From positions 40,960 to 104,959 of the forward strand of contig CAJTSR010000007.1 in assembly GCA_910579035.1 (NCBI GenBank): a stretch of 64,000 bases of DNA. Direction: 5' to 3'. Of this stretch, positions 32,955 through 41,457 are shown in pieces. The translations under genes and the position numbers were made by a program. The notes beneath the pieces are model-generated. The model searched no databases and was not told the origin of the DNA. It saw only the letters and a program-made list of their open reading frames with translations. This DNA comes from an uncultured Muribaculaceae bacterium (GTDB lineage: Bacteria; Bacteroidota; Bacteroidia; Bacteroidales; Muribaculaceae). Each line of letters starts with the position of its first letter. The stretch's first letter is position 1.

Positions 32955-33877
32955 TGTCCTGATTGTTTAACTTCCGTCTTATTGTCTATAACGGCGGGAG
33001 CCTTGGGCTTGTTCAGATGCGACAGCGGGAGGGTGTAGACTATGGAGAAACTGCCCGTTATGGCGCCTTTGCGGCTGCCGTAGCCCGGTATGTACCACGG
33101 GTCGCCGTAGCGTCCGTGGCTCTGGTGGAGAATCTGGTGGTACTTGAACGTCCAACCTGCCGATATGGGGCCCCATAGCTTTACACGCAGACCGAGTATC
33201 AGTTCGAACCAGCCTGCGGTGGCATTCTGCGAGGGTATGTTGAATTTCACGCTCTCGTCCCAGTAGGGGGAGTCTACCACCACGTCGTCGACACTGTAGC
33301 TGAACGGGGCGAAGCCGTAGCGGGCGCCTGCAAACAGCTGGTAGTCGGGGTTGGAATTGAACAGGAAATTGTAGTTCGCCCCTATGCGGAAGAATACGCT
33401 CATGGGCGAGCGGTAGAAAAACTTGCCGGTAGGGGAGCGGTGCGAGGCTGAGCCGAGCCCGACCTCCACGATGGGTTTGTACCTGTTGTGGAGCGACAGT
33501 TCCACCCATGCGTCGGCAAGGCCGTAATCCTGTCCGAAAGCGCGCATCACGGGATCCCATAAGTTTATGCCCACACTGAGGGCGTGGAAGAGCGGGAACT
33601 CCATCTTGGGCACGCGGCTTATGGCGGCCGAGTCGGTCCATTCGATGCCGGTAACTGTGTCGACATAGATAGTCTTTCCCCGGTCGTCGACATACGATAC
33701 CGATGCCTCGCGGCGCTTGGCGTTGATGCGGGCGGTGTCGGCGCTGGTTTCGTTGACGGCCTGCGTGGTGGTGGCGGGGTTGTCGACAGGGGTCATGCGG
33801 CGTTTGCGCTCCTGCGCCGTTGCCGAGGCGCCCGCAAGCAGCACGGCTGCGAGTAGTATGTATATGGCGCTTTTCAT
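32951..33877 (-). CDS. DUF6048 family protein, predicted outer-membrane barrel
   Basis: A 308-aa exported protein: signal peptide MKSAIYILLAAVLLAGASAT followed by A/QE cleavage region, then a linker, then a beta-rich body with alternating hydrophobic residues (FFRIGANYNFLFNSNPDYQL, AGWTFKYHQILH) ending in TGSFSIVYTLPL. This fits the DUF6048 family of Bacteroidetes and suggests an outer-membrane barrel. It is nearly always next to DUF6452, as here. Start and stop overlap both neighbours by four bases. Function unknown. Confidence 0.8.
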   Translation of the reverse strand: MKSAIYILLAAVLLAGASATAQERKRRMTPVDNPATTTQAVNETSADTARINAKRREASVSYVDDRGKTIYVDTVTGIEWTDSAAISRVPKMEFPLFHALSVGINLWDPVMRAFGQDYGLADAWVELSLHNRYKPIVEVGLGSASHRSPTGKFFYRSPMSVFFRIGANYNFLFNSNPDYQLFAGARYGFAPFSYSVDDVVVDSPYWDESVKFNIPSQNATAGWFELILGLRVKLWGPISAGWTFKYHQILHQSHGRYGDPWYIPGYGSRKGAITGSFSIVYTLPLSHLNKPKAPAVIDNKTEVKQSGQ

Positions 33878-34401
33878 TCCTCAGTGTCGGGTTCCGGGTC
33901 GGGTTCGGGTTCTTCCGTTGTGCGGAAAAATATCTGTATGCGGGTGGAATCCACGTTCGTTATAAGAGAATCGAGTATCACCACGGAGTCGACAAGGTGG
34001 AAAGTGTTTTCCATCTCGGTAATCCTGTAGTAGTACATGGCTCCGCATTCCTCGGAGGCGAAAAACGGCTCGGAAGTGTAGCGGAATGATATGGTGTCGT
34101 TCAGCGACGGGTCGTCGAGCCCTTCCTGCGTGTAGTGGAAGCACCATGCCGTTGTTTCCTTGGTGGAGCGCATGGGCAGGTACACGGAGCCGACGGGCTT
34201 GTCGGGAGTGATAAGCACGGAGTCGTTCGGGGCGTCGACACCGCTGATTTCCAGCCCGGACAGCGTTATGGGCTTCTTGGTGGCCGACGAGTAGAAGCGG
34301 GCGAGTGGCACGGCGCTCTGGTTGTCGAGGCAGCCAGCCGAGTTGCAGGCCGCCGACAGCAGCAGCGGGGCTATGAGATATGCTGCAGATGAGCGTTTCA
34401 C
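33874..34401 (-). CDS. DUF6452 family protein
   Basis: A 175-aa exported protein with a hydrophobic leader (AYLIAPLLLSAACNSAGC); a cysteine after LLSAA could be lipidated though the lipobox is weak. The beta-rich body and a Glu/Pro/Asp-rich tail (EEPEPDPEPDTEE) match DUF6452. It sits, as in other Bacteroidetes, directly before DUF6048, with which it may form an envelope complex; this is inference from gene order. Confidence 0.75.
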   Translation of the reverse strand: MKRSSAAYLIAPLLLSAACNSAGCLDNQSAVPLARFYSSATKKPITLSGLEISGVDAPNDSVLITPDKPVGSVYLPMRSTKETTAWCFHYTQEGLDDPSLNDTISFRYTSEPFFASEECGAMYYYRITEMENTFHLVDSVVILDSLITNVDSTRIQIFFRTTEEPEPDPEPDTEE

Positions 34402-34916
34402 CGTTTTAGAAGTATTTCGTCGAGAGTCTTGCGGTTTTTTGCCGGAGCCTTGACGCCTTCGGCGGGATAGCCCACGGGAATTATCGCTTTAGGCACTATG
34501 CCGTGGGGCAAGGCGAGGTCCACGGTGAGTCTTGCCGGATCGAAATGGCATATCCAGCAGGTGCCGAGGCCGAGTTCGGCTGCTTGGAGGCATATGTGCT
34601 CGGTGGCTATCGCTATGTCGATGTCTATGTGGTTGTGGCCGTCGTGGGGGCGCACCCACGCTTCTGCCGGCACGCCGCATACCACTATGTAGTACGGCGC
34701 CGTGGCGAGCCATTCGCGGGGATATGAGGCGAGTACGGCTTCGCGTCCGGCAGTGTCGTCGGGCCCGATTACCATAAATCGCCAAGGCTGGCGGTTGCAG
34801 GCGCTCGGAGCGAGGCGGGCTGCCTCGAGCAGGCTTGCCATATCGGCTTCCGAAGGTGCGGCAGAGGAGTATGAGCGGCAGGAAAAGCGGCTCGATATTA
34901 TGTCGGTCAGTGTCAT
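34398..34916 (-). CDS. Nitroreductase family protein
   Basis: A 172-aa FMN-dependent oxidoreductase fold: SRFSCRSYSSAAPSEADMAS, LLEAARLAPSACNRQPWRFM near the N-terminus (flavin contacts), and GLGTCWICHFDPA, then VPVGYPAEG-like sequence IIPVGYPAEGVKAPAKNRK. The substrate cannot be told. It overlaps the GT2 and DUF6452 genes by four bases each, which makes it an integral member of this envelope-type operon. Confidence 0.85.
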   Translation of the reverse strand: MTLTDIISSRFSCRSYSSAAPSEADMASLLEAARLAPSACNRQPWRFMVIGPDDTAGREAVLASYPREWLATAPYYIVVCGVPAEAWVRPHDGHNHIDIDIAIATEHICLQAAELGLGTCWICHFDPARLTVDLALPHGIVPKAIIPVGYPAEGVKAPAKNRKTLDEILLKR

Positions 34917-35872
34917 GGTTCGAGAGTTTCTTCTATTTCGTATTCATTGCGTTTGGGAGAGTTGCGGACCACGAGCTCGCCTACGAACCCGGCCAGGAAT
35001 AGCTGCGAGCCGAGTATCATCAGCACCAGCGAGAGGTAGAAGTAGGGCGAATCGGTTACAAGTATGTAGGGCGCTCCCGAGTATAGGTGGTAGAGCTTCA
35101 TTCCGCCCACTATCGCCACGGCTATAAAGCCGAGGAAGAACATAAGGCTGCCCAAAAGGCCGAAGAAGTGCATCGGTTTCTTCCCGAATTTGCCGGTAAA
35201 CCACAGTGTGGCAAGGTCGAGGTATCCGTTCACGAAGCGGTCGAGGCCGAACTTGGTCTTGCCGTATTTGCGGGCGCGGTGCTGCACCACCTTCTCGCCT
35301 ATTTTTCCGAAGCCGGCGAGCTTTGCCAGATAAGGCGTGTATCGGTGCATGTCGCCGTATACCTCGATGTGCTTCACCACTGCCGAGCGGTATGCCTTCA
35401 GGCCGCAGTTGAAGTCGTGGAGGTTGTGTATGCCGCTCACCCGGCGCGCCGTGGCGTTGAAGAGTTTCGTGGGTATGGTCTTGCTCAGGGGGTCGTAGCG
35501 CTTCTTCTTATAGCCCGACACAAGGTCGTAGCCTTCCTCGCGCACCATTCGGTAAAGTTCCGGTATCTCGTCGGGGCTGTCCTGAAGGTCGGCGTCCATA
35601 GTTATCACCACGTCGCCCGATGCCATGCGGAAGCCGGTGTTGAGCGCCGGGCTCTTGCCGTAGTTGCGGCGGAAAGAAGCGCCGTGTACGTGGTCGGGGT
35701 CTGCGTCGCGCAGTTTCTTCACCACTTCCCACGATTTGTCGGTGGAGCCGTCGTCGACAAATATTATTTCGTAGCTGAATCCGTTTTCGGCCATCACGCG
35801 GGCTATCCATGCTGCCAGCTCCGGCAGGGACTCGGCTTCGTTATAGAGCGGTATTACAACAGAAATATCCAT
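34913..35872 (-). CDS. Family 2 glycosyltransferase (polyprenyl-phosphate type)
   Basis: A 319-aa enzyme with a GT-A domain: MDISVVIPLYNEAESLPEL at the start, EIIFVDDGSTDKSW, and MDADLQDSPDEIPELYRM with the metal-binding DAD. Two membrane spans follow near the C-terminus (FFGLLGSLMFFLGFIAVAIV and FYLSLVLMILGSQLFLAGFV). This is the DPM1/GtrB-like layout, so it probably makes a polyprenyl-phosphate sugar. Start 35872 is chosen; the open frame to 35968 lies inside the upstream gene. Gap of four bases to DUF4199. Confidence 0.9.
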   Translation of the reverse strand: MDISVVIPLYNEAESLPELAAWIARVMAENGFSYEIIFVDDGSTDKSWEVVKKLRDADPDHVHGASFRRNYGKSPALNTGFRMASGDVVITMDADLQDSPDEIPELYRMVREEGYDLVSGYKKKRYDPLSKTIPTKLFNATARRVSGIHNLHDFNCGLKAYRSAVVKHIEVYGDMHRYTPYLAKLAGFGKIGEKVVQHRARKYGKTKFGLDRFVNGYLDLATLWFTGKFGKKPMHFFGLLGSLMFFLGFIAVAIVGGMKLYHLYSGAPYILVTDSPYFYLSLVLMILGSQLFLAGFVGELVVRNSPKRNEYEIEETLEP

Positions 35873-35876
35873 CGTG

Positions 35877-36470
35877 TCAATTGTTTGAATCGCGGCGGTG
35901 CGATTCGGTGTAGCGGGCGCGGCGTTCGGCCGAGGCATATCTGGCGCGAAGCACGATGCTGTCGACAAGGCCTATCACGGCGCCGCAGAAAATATTGAAT
36001 ACTATGAGGTTGGCTGTGACGTCGACAGGTGTGGGCAGGCCTGTTTCGGTGATAATGTTGCGCAGTGTCGACGCCCACATGTCGCCTTCGGGAGTGCCTG
36101 TCGACTCGAATGCGGCTATGGCCGTGTCGACCTGCGAGGATATAAAGTCGGGCGCGATGAAGCGCAGGGCGCAGTATACGGCCACGGCCTGAAGCATTGC
36201 CGCAAGAAAGAACGACATCAGCGATTGTGCCCACAACTCGACGGTTGAGGATGCAAATCCTGCCTCGGCATAGTTGCGCCTCAGCAGCGTGTAGAAAAAG
36301 AAAGGCAGGCCTATGCTGCCTGCCCATACGAGCAGGGTGGCCGGGCCGAAGGCGGCGCTGAGGCCCGACAGCAGGGCCAGCACTATGAGGTAGGCGCCGA
36401 GGCTGAGGCCGTTTTCGGCAGCTACGGCGGCGAGGGTGCGCGGCGGTTGTGCGGGCGGAGTCGTGTTCAT
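35877..36470 (-). CDS. DUF4199 domain-containing membrane protein
   Basis: A 197-aa protein with four hydrophobic segments (for example LGAYLIVLALLSGLSAAF, LLVWAGSIGLPFFFYTLL, LMSFFLAAMLQAVAVYCAL and LIVFNIFCGAVIGLVDSIVL). The pattern and its place next to a GT2 enzyme match DUF4199 of Bacteroidetes. It may help the GT2 handle a lipid-linked sugar; unproven. ATG 36470 is chosen; the frame runs up to a TTG at 36491 only five bases from the -7 box. First gene of the six-gene operon. Confidence 0.8.
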   Translation of the reverse strand: MNTTPPAQPPRTLAAVAAENGLSLGAYLIVLALLSGLSAAFGPATLLVWAGSIGLPFFFYTLLRRNYAEAGFASSTVELWAQSLMSFFLAAMLQAVAVYCALRFIAPDFISSQVDTAIAAFESTGTPEGDMWASTLRNIITETGLPTPVDVTANLIVFNIFCGAVIGLVDSIVLRARYASAERRARYTESHRRDSNN

Positions 36471-36495
36471 TGTCGGAGTGCTTTTTATCAATTGA

Positions 36496-36503
36496 CAAAA
36501 TTA
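36496..36503 (-). promoter_or_regulatory. -7 box for the DUF4199 operon
   Basis: TAATTTTG on the minus strand, 25 bp before the chosen ATG. The -33 side is not clear. Confidence 0.5.
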
Positions 36504-36560
36504 GCAAAAAAATCCCATTGTAGCGTGATTCTCAAAGGCCGAACTTGGAAGTGATGCACA

Positions 36561-36600
36561 TAAGAGGGCGTTTTGTAATATCTGTTAAAACCCGCTCTAA
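36561..36600. repeat. Miniature palindromic element upstream of the TonB receptor
   Basis: Begins TAAGAGGGCG, holds TAATATCTGTTAAAA, and ends CCCGCTCTAA, so both ends of the 340-bp element are present and the interior is missing. It lies between the divergent DUF4199 and receptor promoters. The rest of the gap 36504-36752 holds the receptor promoter and AT-rich leader. Confidence 0.65.
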
Positions 36601-36617
36601 AAAATTGTAGAAAATAT

Positions 36618-36650
36618 TTTGGATTTATTGGGATATATTTATTAAATTTG
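36618..36650 (+). promoter_or_regulatory. Promoter for the TonB receptor operon
   Basis: TTTG at 36618-36621 and TAAATTTG at 36643-36650, spacer 21 bp. The leader to the ATG is about 95 bases. Confidence 0.6.
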
Positions 36651-36752
36651 AGGCAAATTCGGCTTCTGCGCCCAATTGCGAAGCGCCTAAGGGGCAGATA
36701 TGAAGTATAAAGCATTGTAAGTTAAGTAAAAGAAACTTATTAAATAATTATA

Positions 36753-39530
36753 ATGAGAAAACGATTATTCCTATTTGGACTGCTGCTTGCCTTGTGGCCG
36801 GCACTGTCTGTTGCTGCCGCGACCATTGTCGGCGTGGTGGTTAACGGCAATTCAGGCAGCCCGCTGGCCGGAGCGTATGTCACGCTCGGCGCAGACGGAG
36901 AACGTGCCACCACTAATTTCAACGGCCAGTTCCGCATCGACGCTCCCAATAACGCCGATGCCTACCTCGTGGTTGTTTGCGACGGCTATCAGTCGGCCGG
37001 CATCGACGTTACAGTCGGCGCTGGCACTGTCAATGTCGGCGAGATACGCCTTACCCCGGACAATGCCTCAGATGACTTCTATGGCGATTTGGCCGACCTT
37101 GCCTTCGACGAGGCTGTTCTCGACGATGACGAGGGCAGCTCGCAGAGCGTGTCGGCTCTTACCGGGGCGAACGACAACATATACTACAACACGGCCTCGT
37201 ACAACTTCGGCCCGATGTACTTCCGCTACCGTGGTTACGACAGTATGTACCAGAGCGTGTATATCAACGGTATACGCTTCAACGACCTCGTGCGCGGACG
37301 CTTCAATTTCTCTACCCTCCTCGGTATGACAAGCCGTGCTTTCCGCAACAAGACCACCAGCGTGGGCCTTGACGCGGCCACATATGGCTTTGGCGACATC
37401 GGCGGCAGTGTGAACTACAACACCACGACCGATCTTTACGCGCCGGGCTTCAACGGTTCGGTGGCCTTTACCAACTCCAACTATATGTTCCGAGGCATGG
37501 CCACCTACGCCACCGGACTCAACAAGCACGGCTGGGCGCTTACTCTCAGCGCTATAGGACGCTATGCCAAAGAGGGTGTGATGCCCGGCACTTTCTATAA
37601 TTCGGGAGGCCTCTTCCTGTCGGTAGAAAAACTCATCAACGCAAACAACACCCTCACACTTACCGCTTTCGGCGGCCCCACGCAGCGCGCCACAGGCCGT
37701 CCGACCTATCAGGAAGCCTACGACCTCGCCGGCACAAACCTCTACAATCCCGACTGGGGCTGGCAGGAAGGCAAGAAGCGTTCGGCACGCATTACCGAAA
37801 CGTTCGACCCGACAGTGATTCTGAACTGGATTTTCAAGAAAGAAAACACCACGGTCAACACGGCGGCCGCTTTCCGCTCGGTGTACTACAACCGCACGGC
37901 GCTGAACTACTACAAGGCGCTCGACCCCAACCCGACATACTACCGCTACCTGCCCTCGTACTACAAGACCGAGGACGGCGAGGACAGCGAGCAGTACGAC
38001 CTCTACTATGATTTGTGGAAGAACGACGAGGCTTTCCGCCAGATAAAGTGGGACGACCTCTACCAGATCAACTACCTCAACAATGTGCAGAACCAAGGCC
38101 TTGCTGCCGACAGTCCCGACCGCAAAGGTTCGAGCTACATTATGGAGAACCGCATCAACCACCAGTTGAACGCGATGTTCAATTCCTATATCAACACCCG
38201 AATCAACTCGGTGCTCTCCCTGCAGGGCGGCATATCGTTCAACTACACCCGCAGCTCGAACTACAAGACTATCCGCGACCTTATGGGCGGCGAGTTCTGG
38301 CTCGACATCGACCCATTCAGCGACCGCGACATTGCCATCGCTCCGGGCAATCTCCAGAACGACCTCGACAATCCCAACCGCCGCGTGGTGAAAGGCGACC
38401 GCTTCGGCTACGACTATGATATCCACGCCGTTCGTGCGGAGGCTTGGTTGCAGAATGTTATCAACCTGCCCAAGTGGGACATCAACTACGGCCTCCAGAT
38501 GAGCTACACCCAGTATCAGCGCGACGGTAAGATGCGCAATGGCCGCGCGCCGAACAACTCTCTCGGCAAGAGCGACTTGCTCCGCTTCGACAATGCCGCC
38601 CTCAAGGTAGGCGCCATGTACAAGCTCGACGGCCGCAACCAGTTCACCCTCCATGCCCAGTACGGCACTCAGGCTCCGCTGTTCGACAACGTGTTTATCG
38701 CTCCGCGTATCAAAAACACCGTGGTCGACAATGTGGAGAGCGAGCGCATTTTCTCCGGCGACATCTCGTATAACTGGAACTACCGCCGTTTCCGTGGCTC
38801 TGTCACAGGCTTCTATACCGACGTGGCAAACGCTATCGAGCGCAACGGCTTCTACGACGAGCAATATACCACCTATACCAACGTGGTTCTTTCCGACGTG
38901 CGCCGCGTCTATAAGGGCGTCGAACTCGGCATGGCATACAAAATCACGCCGTCCATCACAGCCACTTTCGCAGGTATGTACTCGCGCTTCCAGTATAAGA
39001 ACAATCCCAAGGGCACCCGTACTTTCGAGAACGGCCTCTATCCCGACACCACTCAGACAGTGTACCTGAAGAACTACTATCTCGGCTCGACCCCGCAGTA
39101 CTGTGCCAACATAGGCATCGACTACGCCGCGCCCAAAAACTGGTTCTTCAACGTGAACGCCACATGGCAGGGCGACGCCTATGTGAACCTCGCCCCGGCA
39201 TACCACGAGGCGCTTCCCGACCTATGGGAGCAGTTCGGCGACTCCGAGGAGCAGCTTCAGGAAAAGATAAATGAGCTTTCGGCTCAGGACAAGCTCAAGA
39301 ATGCCTTCACTCTTAACGCGTCGATAGGCAAGCTTATCTACATCAACCGCAAGGTGAGCATGAATATCAACCTGAACGTCAACAATATCCTCAACAACCG
39401 CGACGTAGTGACTTTCGCCTACCAGCAGGGACGACTCGATACCAAGAACTACGACCGCAACGCATTCCCCAACCGTTATTCCTACGCTCAGGGCATACGA
39501 ATGTATCTCAACGTAGGCGTTCGTTTCTAA
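36753..39530 (+). CDS. TonB-dependent receptor
   Basis: A 925-aa outer-membrane receptor. It has a signal peptide (RLFLFGLLLALWPALSVAAA), a carboxypeptidase-like regulatory domain (residues about 25-110: VGVVVNGNSGSPLAGAYVTL), a short acidic linker, a plug domain with YRGYDSMYQSVYINGIRFND, and a large beta-barrel that ends in an aromatic residue (MYLNVGVRF). No SusD gene follows; instead two DUF5689 lipoproteins do, 13 bp and then 21 bp apart, so this is not a standard polysaccharide locus. The ligand is unknown. All three are expected to share the 36618-36650 promoter. Confidence 0.9.
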   Translation: MRKRLFLFGLLLALWPALSVAAATIVGVVVNGNSGSPLAGAYVTLGADGERATTNFNGQFRIDAPNNADAYLVVVCDGYQSAGIDVTVGAGTVNVGEIRLTPDNASDDFYGDLADLAFDEAVLDDDEGSSQSVSALTGANDNIYYNTASYNFGPMYFRYRGYDSMYQSVYINGIRFNDLVRGRFNFSTLLGMTSRAFRNKTTSVGLDAATYGFGDIGGSVNYNTTTDLYAPGFNGSVAFTNSNYMFRGMATYATGLNKHGWALTLSAIGRYAKEGVMPGTFYNSGGLFLSVEKLINANNTLTLTAFGGPTQRATGRPTYQEAYDLAGTNLYNPDWGWQEGKKRSARITETFDPTVILNWIFKKENTTVNTAAAFRSVYYNRTALNYYKALDPNPTYYRYLPSYYKTEDGEDSEQYDLYYDLWKNDEAFRQIKWDDLYQINYLNNVQNQGLAADSPDRKGSSYIMENRINHQLNAMFNSYINTRINSVLSLQGGISFNYTRSSNYKTIRDLMGGEFWLDIDPFSDRDIAIAPGNLQNDLDNPNRRVVKGDRFGYDYDIHAVRAEAWLQNVINLPKWDINYGLQMSYTQYQRDGKMRNGRAPNNSLGKSDLLRFDNAALKVGAMYKLDGRNQFTLHAQYGTQAPLFDNVFIAPRIKNTVVDNVESERIFSGDISYNWNYRRFRGSVTGFYTDVANAIERNGFYDEQYTTYTNVVLSDVRRVYKGVELGMAYKITPSITATFAGMYSRFQYKNNPKGTRTFENGLYPDTTQTVYLKNYYLGSTPQYCANIGIDYAAPKNWFFNVNATWQGDAYVNLAPAYHEALPDLWEQFGDSEEQLQEKINELSAQDKLKNAFTLNASIGKLIYINRKVSMNINLNVNNILNNRDVVTFAYQQGRLDTKNYDRNAFPNRYSYAQGIRMYLNVGVRF

Positions 39531-39543
39531 GCAGCTTCAAAAT

Positions 39544-41436
39544 ATGAAAAATACTGATATATATATATTAGCAACGGCCTTGGCTGCCGCGGCAGCTCTA
39601 TCGGGCTGCGACGACAACTTCACCCGTCCGCCGATGGTCATGCCGGAAGGCGTCGATCCGGTTACCACTACCACCATAGCCGAATTCAAGCCCGAGTTCT
39701 GGCAGTTTGTCGAAGGCACTCCCCAGCAGGTGGGATATATGGCCAACGGCGACACCGTGATTTTTGAAGGCCGCGTGGCCTCGAGCGACGAAACCGGCAA
39801 TATCTACAAGAATATCATAATTCAGGCTGTAGATACCCTTACCGGGAAGCAGTGGGCGCTGACTTTCGCGGTAAACAACAACAAACTGTACCAGACCTAT
39901 AAGTTCGGCCAGAAAGTGGCAGTCTATGCCAGCGACCTTACCGTTGGCGGCTATCGCGGACTTATGCAGTTTGGCACTGTCGGCGACAAGGGCATGGGTT
40001 TTATGGACGATGCTCTTTTCACAAAGCACGTCAAGGTGATGAGCGGTCTGCCTTCACCCGCGCAGGTCGACACGGCTGTCACCACGGTGTCTGCCCTTAA
40101 TGCCGCCAAGACCAACCAGACAGAGCTTATGATGTGGCAGAGCCGCCTTGTGCGTGTCGACGGTGTGCGTTTTGAAGCCGCCGGCCAGCCTTTTGCAGGC
40201 AGCGAAACGACCAACCGCTATATAAAGGATGCCGATGGCAACAAGCTCATTGTCCGCACAAGCGCGTACGCATCGTTCAAGAACGAGTTGTGTCCCGAGG
40301 GCGTCGGCTCCGTTGCCGGTATTCTCAGCTACTTCGGTTCCGACTGGCAGATTCTGCTTATCGATGCCTACGGCTGCATCGGATTCGACGGCACGCAGGA
40401 ACCCGACAAGCCTGTAGACCCCGACAAGGTGCTCGCCCAAGTCACCGAGGACTTCAATGCCTCCACCGAAATACCCCAGAGCTGGACCGAGGTAAAGGTT
40501 GCCGGCGACAAATCGTGGTATGTGCGTGAATTTAACGGAAACAACTATGCCACAGTGAGCGGCTACAACGGCAAGGCTCCTTTTGACTCATGGCTGATAT
40601 CGCCCGCTGTTGACCTCTCCAAGTCGCCCGCGAAGCTTATGTCGTTCATCTCGCAGGTCAACGGCTACGGCTCCAAGACCTCGGCGCTCAAAGTATATGT
40701 GCTAAGCTCTGCTAATCCGGCCAAGGCCGAGAAAACCGAGCTTAAGCCCGCCCTGCCTACAGCTCCCGATAATGGATATTCTTCGTGGGTTAACTCCGGC
40801 GAACTCGACCTGTCGTCGTTCTCCGGCGTTGTATACATCGGATTCCAGTACAGTGCCACTCAGGACGAGAACTATGCCACATGGTGTGTCGACGACGTGA
40901 ATATCGGCTGTAAGGCCGCCGATAAACCCGTCGAACCGTCTGCCGGCGAGATATATTCCTCGCTTCCCGAAAGTGCCGAGGCGCTCCCCGAAGGCTGGAT
41001 CTTTGAGAATGTAGCTCTCGACGGCCTTGAAAGCATCTGGAAGTGGGAAGTATATAATGGCAAGGGCTATATCAAGGCTACAGCCTATAAAGAAGAAGGC
41101 AAGGCCGTGACAGAAGCGTATGCCGTGTCGCCCGTTATCGATCTGGGCGCTTATACGGGCTGTGCCGCCTCTTTCGACCATGCCGCTAAATTCCAGACAA
41201 CCCTCAAGACTCTCTGCGGCATATGCGTGCGTGAGGAAGGCGCCAAGGAATGGACTTCCCTAACAGTGCCCGTATGGCCGACTGCCGGAAGCTGGACATT
41301 CGCTAACTCCGGGAATGTCGACCTCAAGGCTTACGACGGCAAGAAGGTGCAGATAGCATTCAAATACGCATCGTCGACCGACGGTGCCGACACATGGGAG
41401 GTCAAGAATCTCAAAGTCACCGGTACAAAGAAGTAA
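39544..41436 (+). CDS. DUF5689 lipoprotein with two choice-of-anchor J domains
   Basis: A 630-aa probable surface lipoprotein. The signal peptide ends in lipobox ALSGC (Cys22), followed by DDN, acidic residues that favour export to the cell surface in Bacteroidetes. Residues about 40-290 are DUF5689 (an OB-like strand-rich domain: DTVIFEGRVASSDETGNIYK, LYQTYKFGQKVAVY, GILSYFGSDWQILLIDAYG). Two jelly-roll 'choice-of-anchor J' units follow: about 300-465 (DSWLISPAVDLSKSPAKLMS) and about 470-630 (AYAVSPVIDLGAYTGCAASF). It starts 13 bp after the receptor and probably captures its ligand. Confidence 0.82.
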   Translation: MKNTDIYILATALAAAAALSGCDDNFTRPPMVMPEGVDPVTTTTIAEFKPEFWQFVEGTPQQVGYMANGDTVIFEGRVASSDETGNIYKNIIIQAVDTLTGKQWALTFAVNNNKLYQTYKFGQKVAVYASDLTVGGYRGLMQFGTVGDKGMGFMDDALFTKHVKVMSGLPSPAQVDTAVTTVSALNAAKTNQTELMMWQSRLVRVDGVRFEAAGQPFAGSETTNRYIKDADGNKLIVRTSAYASFKNELCPEGVGSVAGILSYFGSDWQILLIDAYGCIGFDGTQEPDKPVDPDKVLAQVTEDFNASTEIPQSWTEVKVAGDKSWYVREFNGNNYATVSGYNGKAPFDSWLISPAVDLSKSPAKLMSFISQVNGYGSKTSALKVYVLSSANPAKAEKTELKPALPTAPDNGYSSWVNSGELDLSSFSGVVYIGFQYSATQDENYATWCVDDVNIGCKAADKPVEPSAGEIYSSLPESAEALPEGWIFENVALDGLESIWKWEVYNGKGYIKATAYKEEGKAVTEAYAVSPVIDLGAYTGCAASFDHAAKFQTTLKTLCGICVREEGAKEWTSLTVPVWPTAGSWTFANSGNVDLKAYDGKKVQIAFKYASSTDGADTWEVKNLKVTGTKK

Positions 41437-41457
41437 AAGCCACTTAATAACCGAACA

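Noticed and set aside
37068..39206. Antisense open frame of 712 codons across the TonB receptor gene
   Set aside because: Shadow of GC-biased codons on the opposite strand; composition is His/Val/Glu-rich with no domain, start signal or signal peptide, while the sense frame is a clear receptor.
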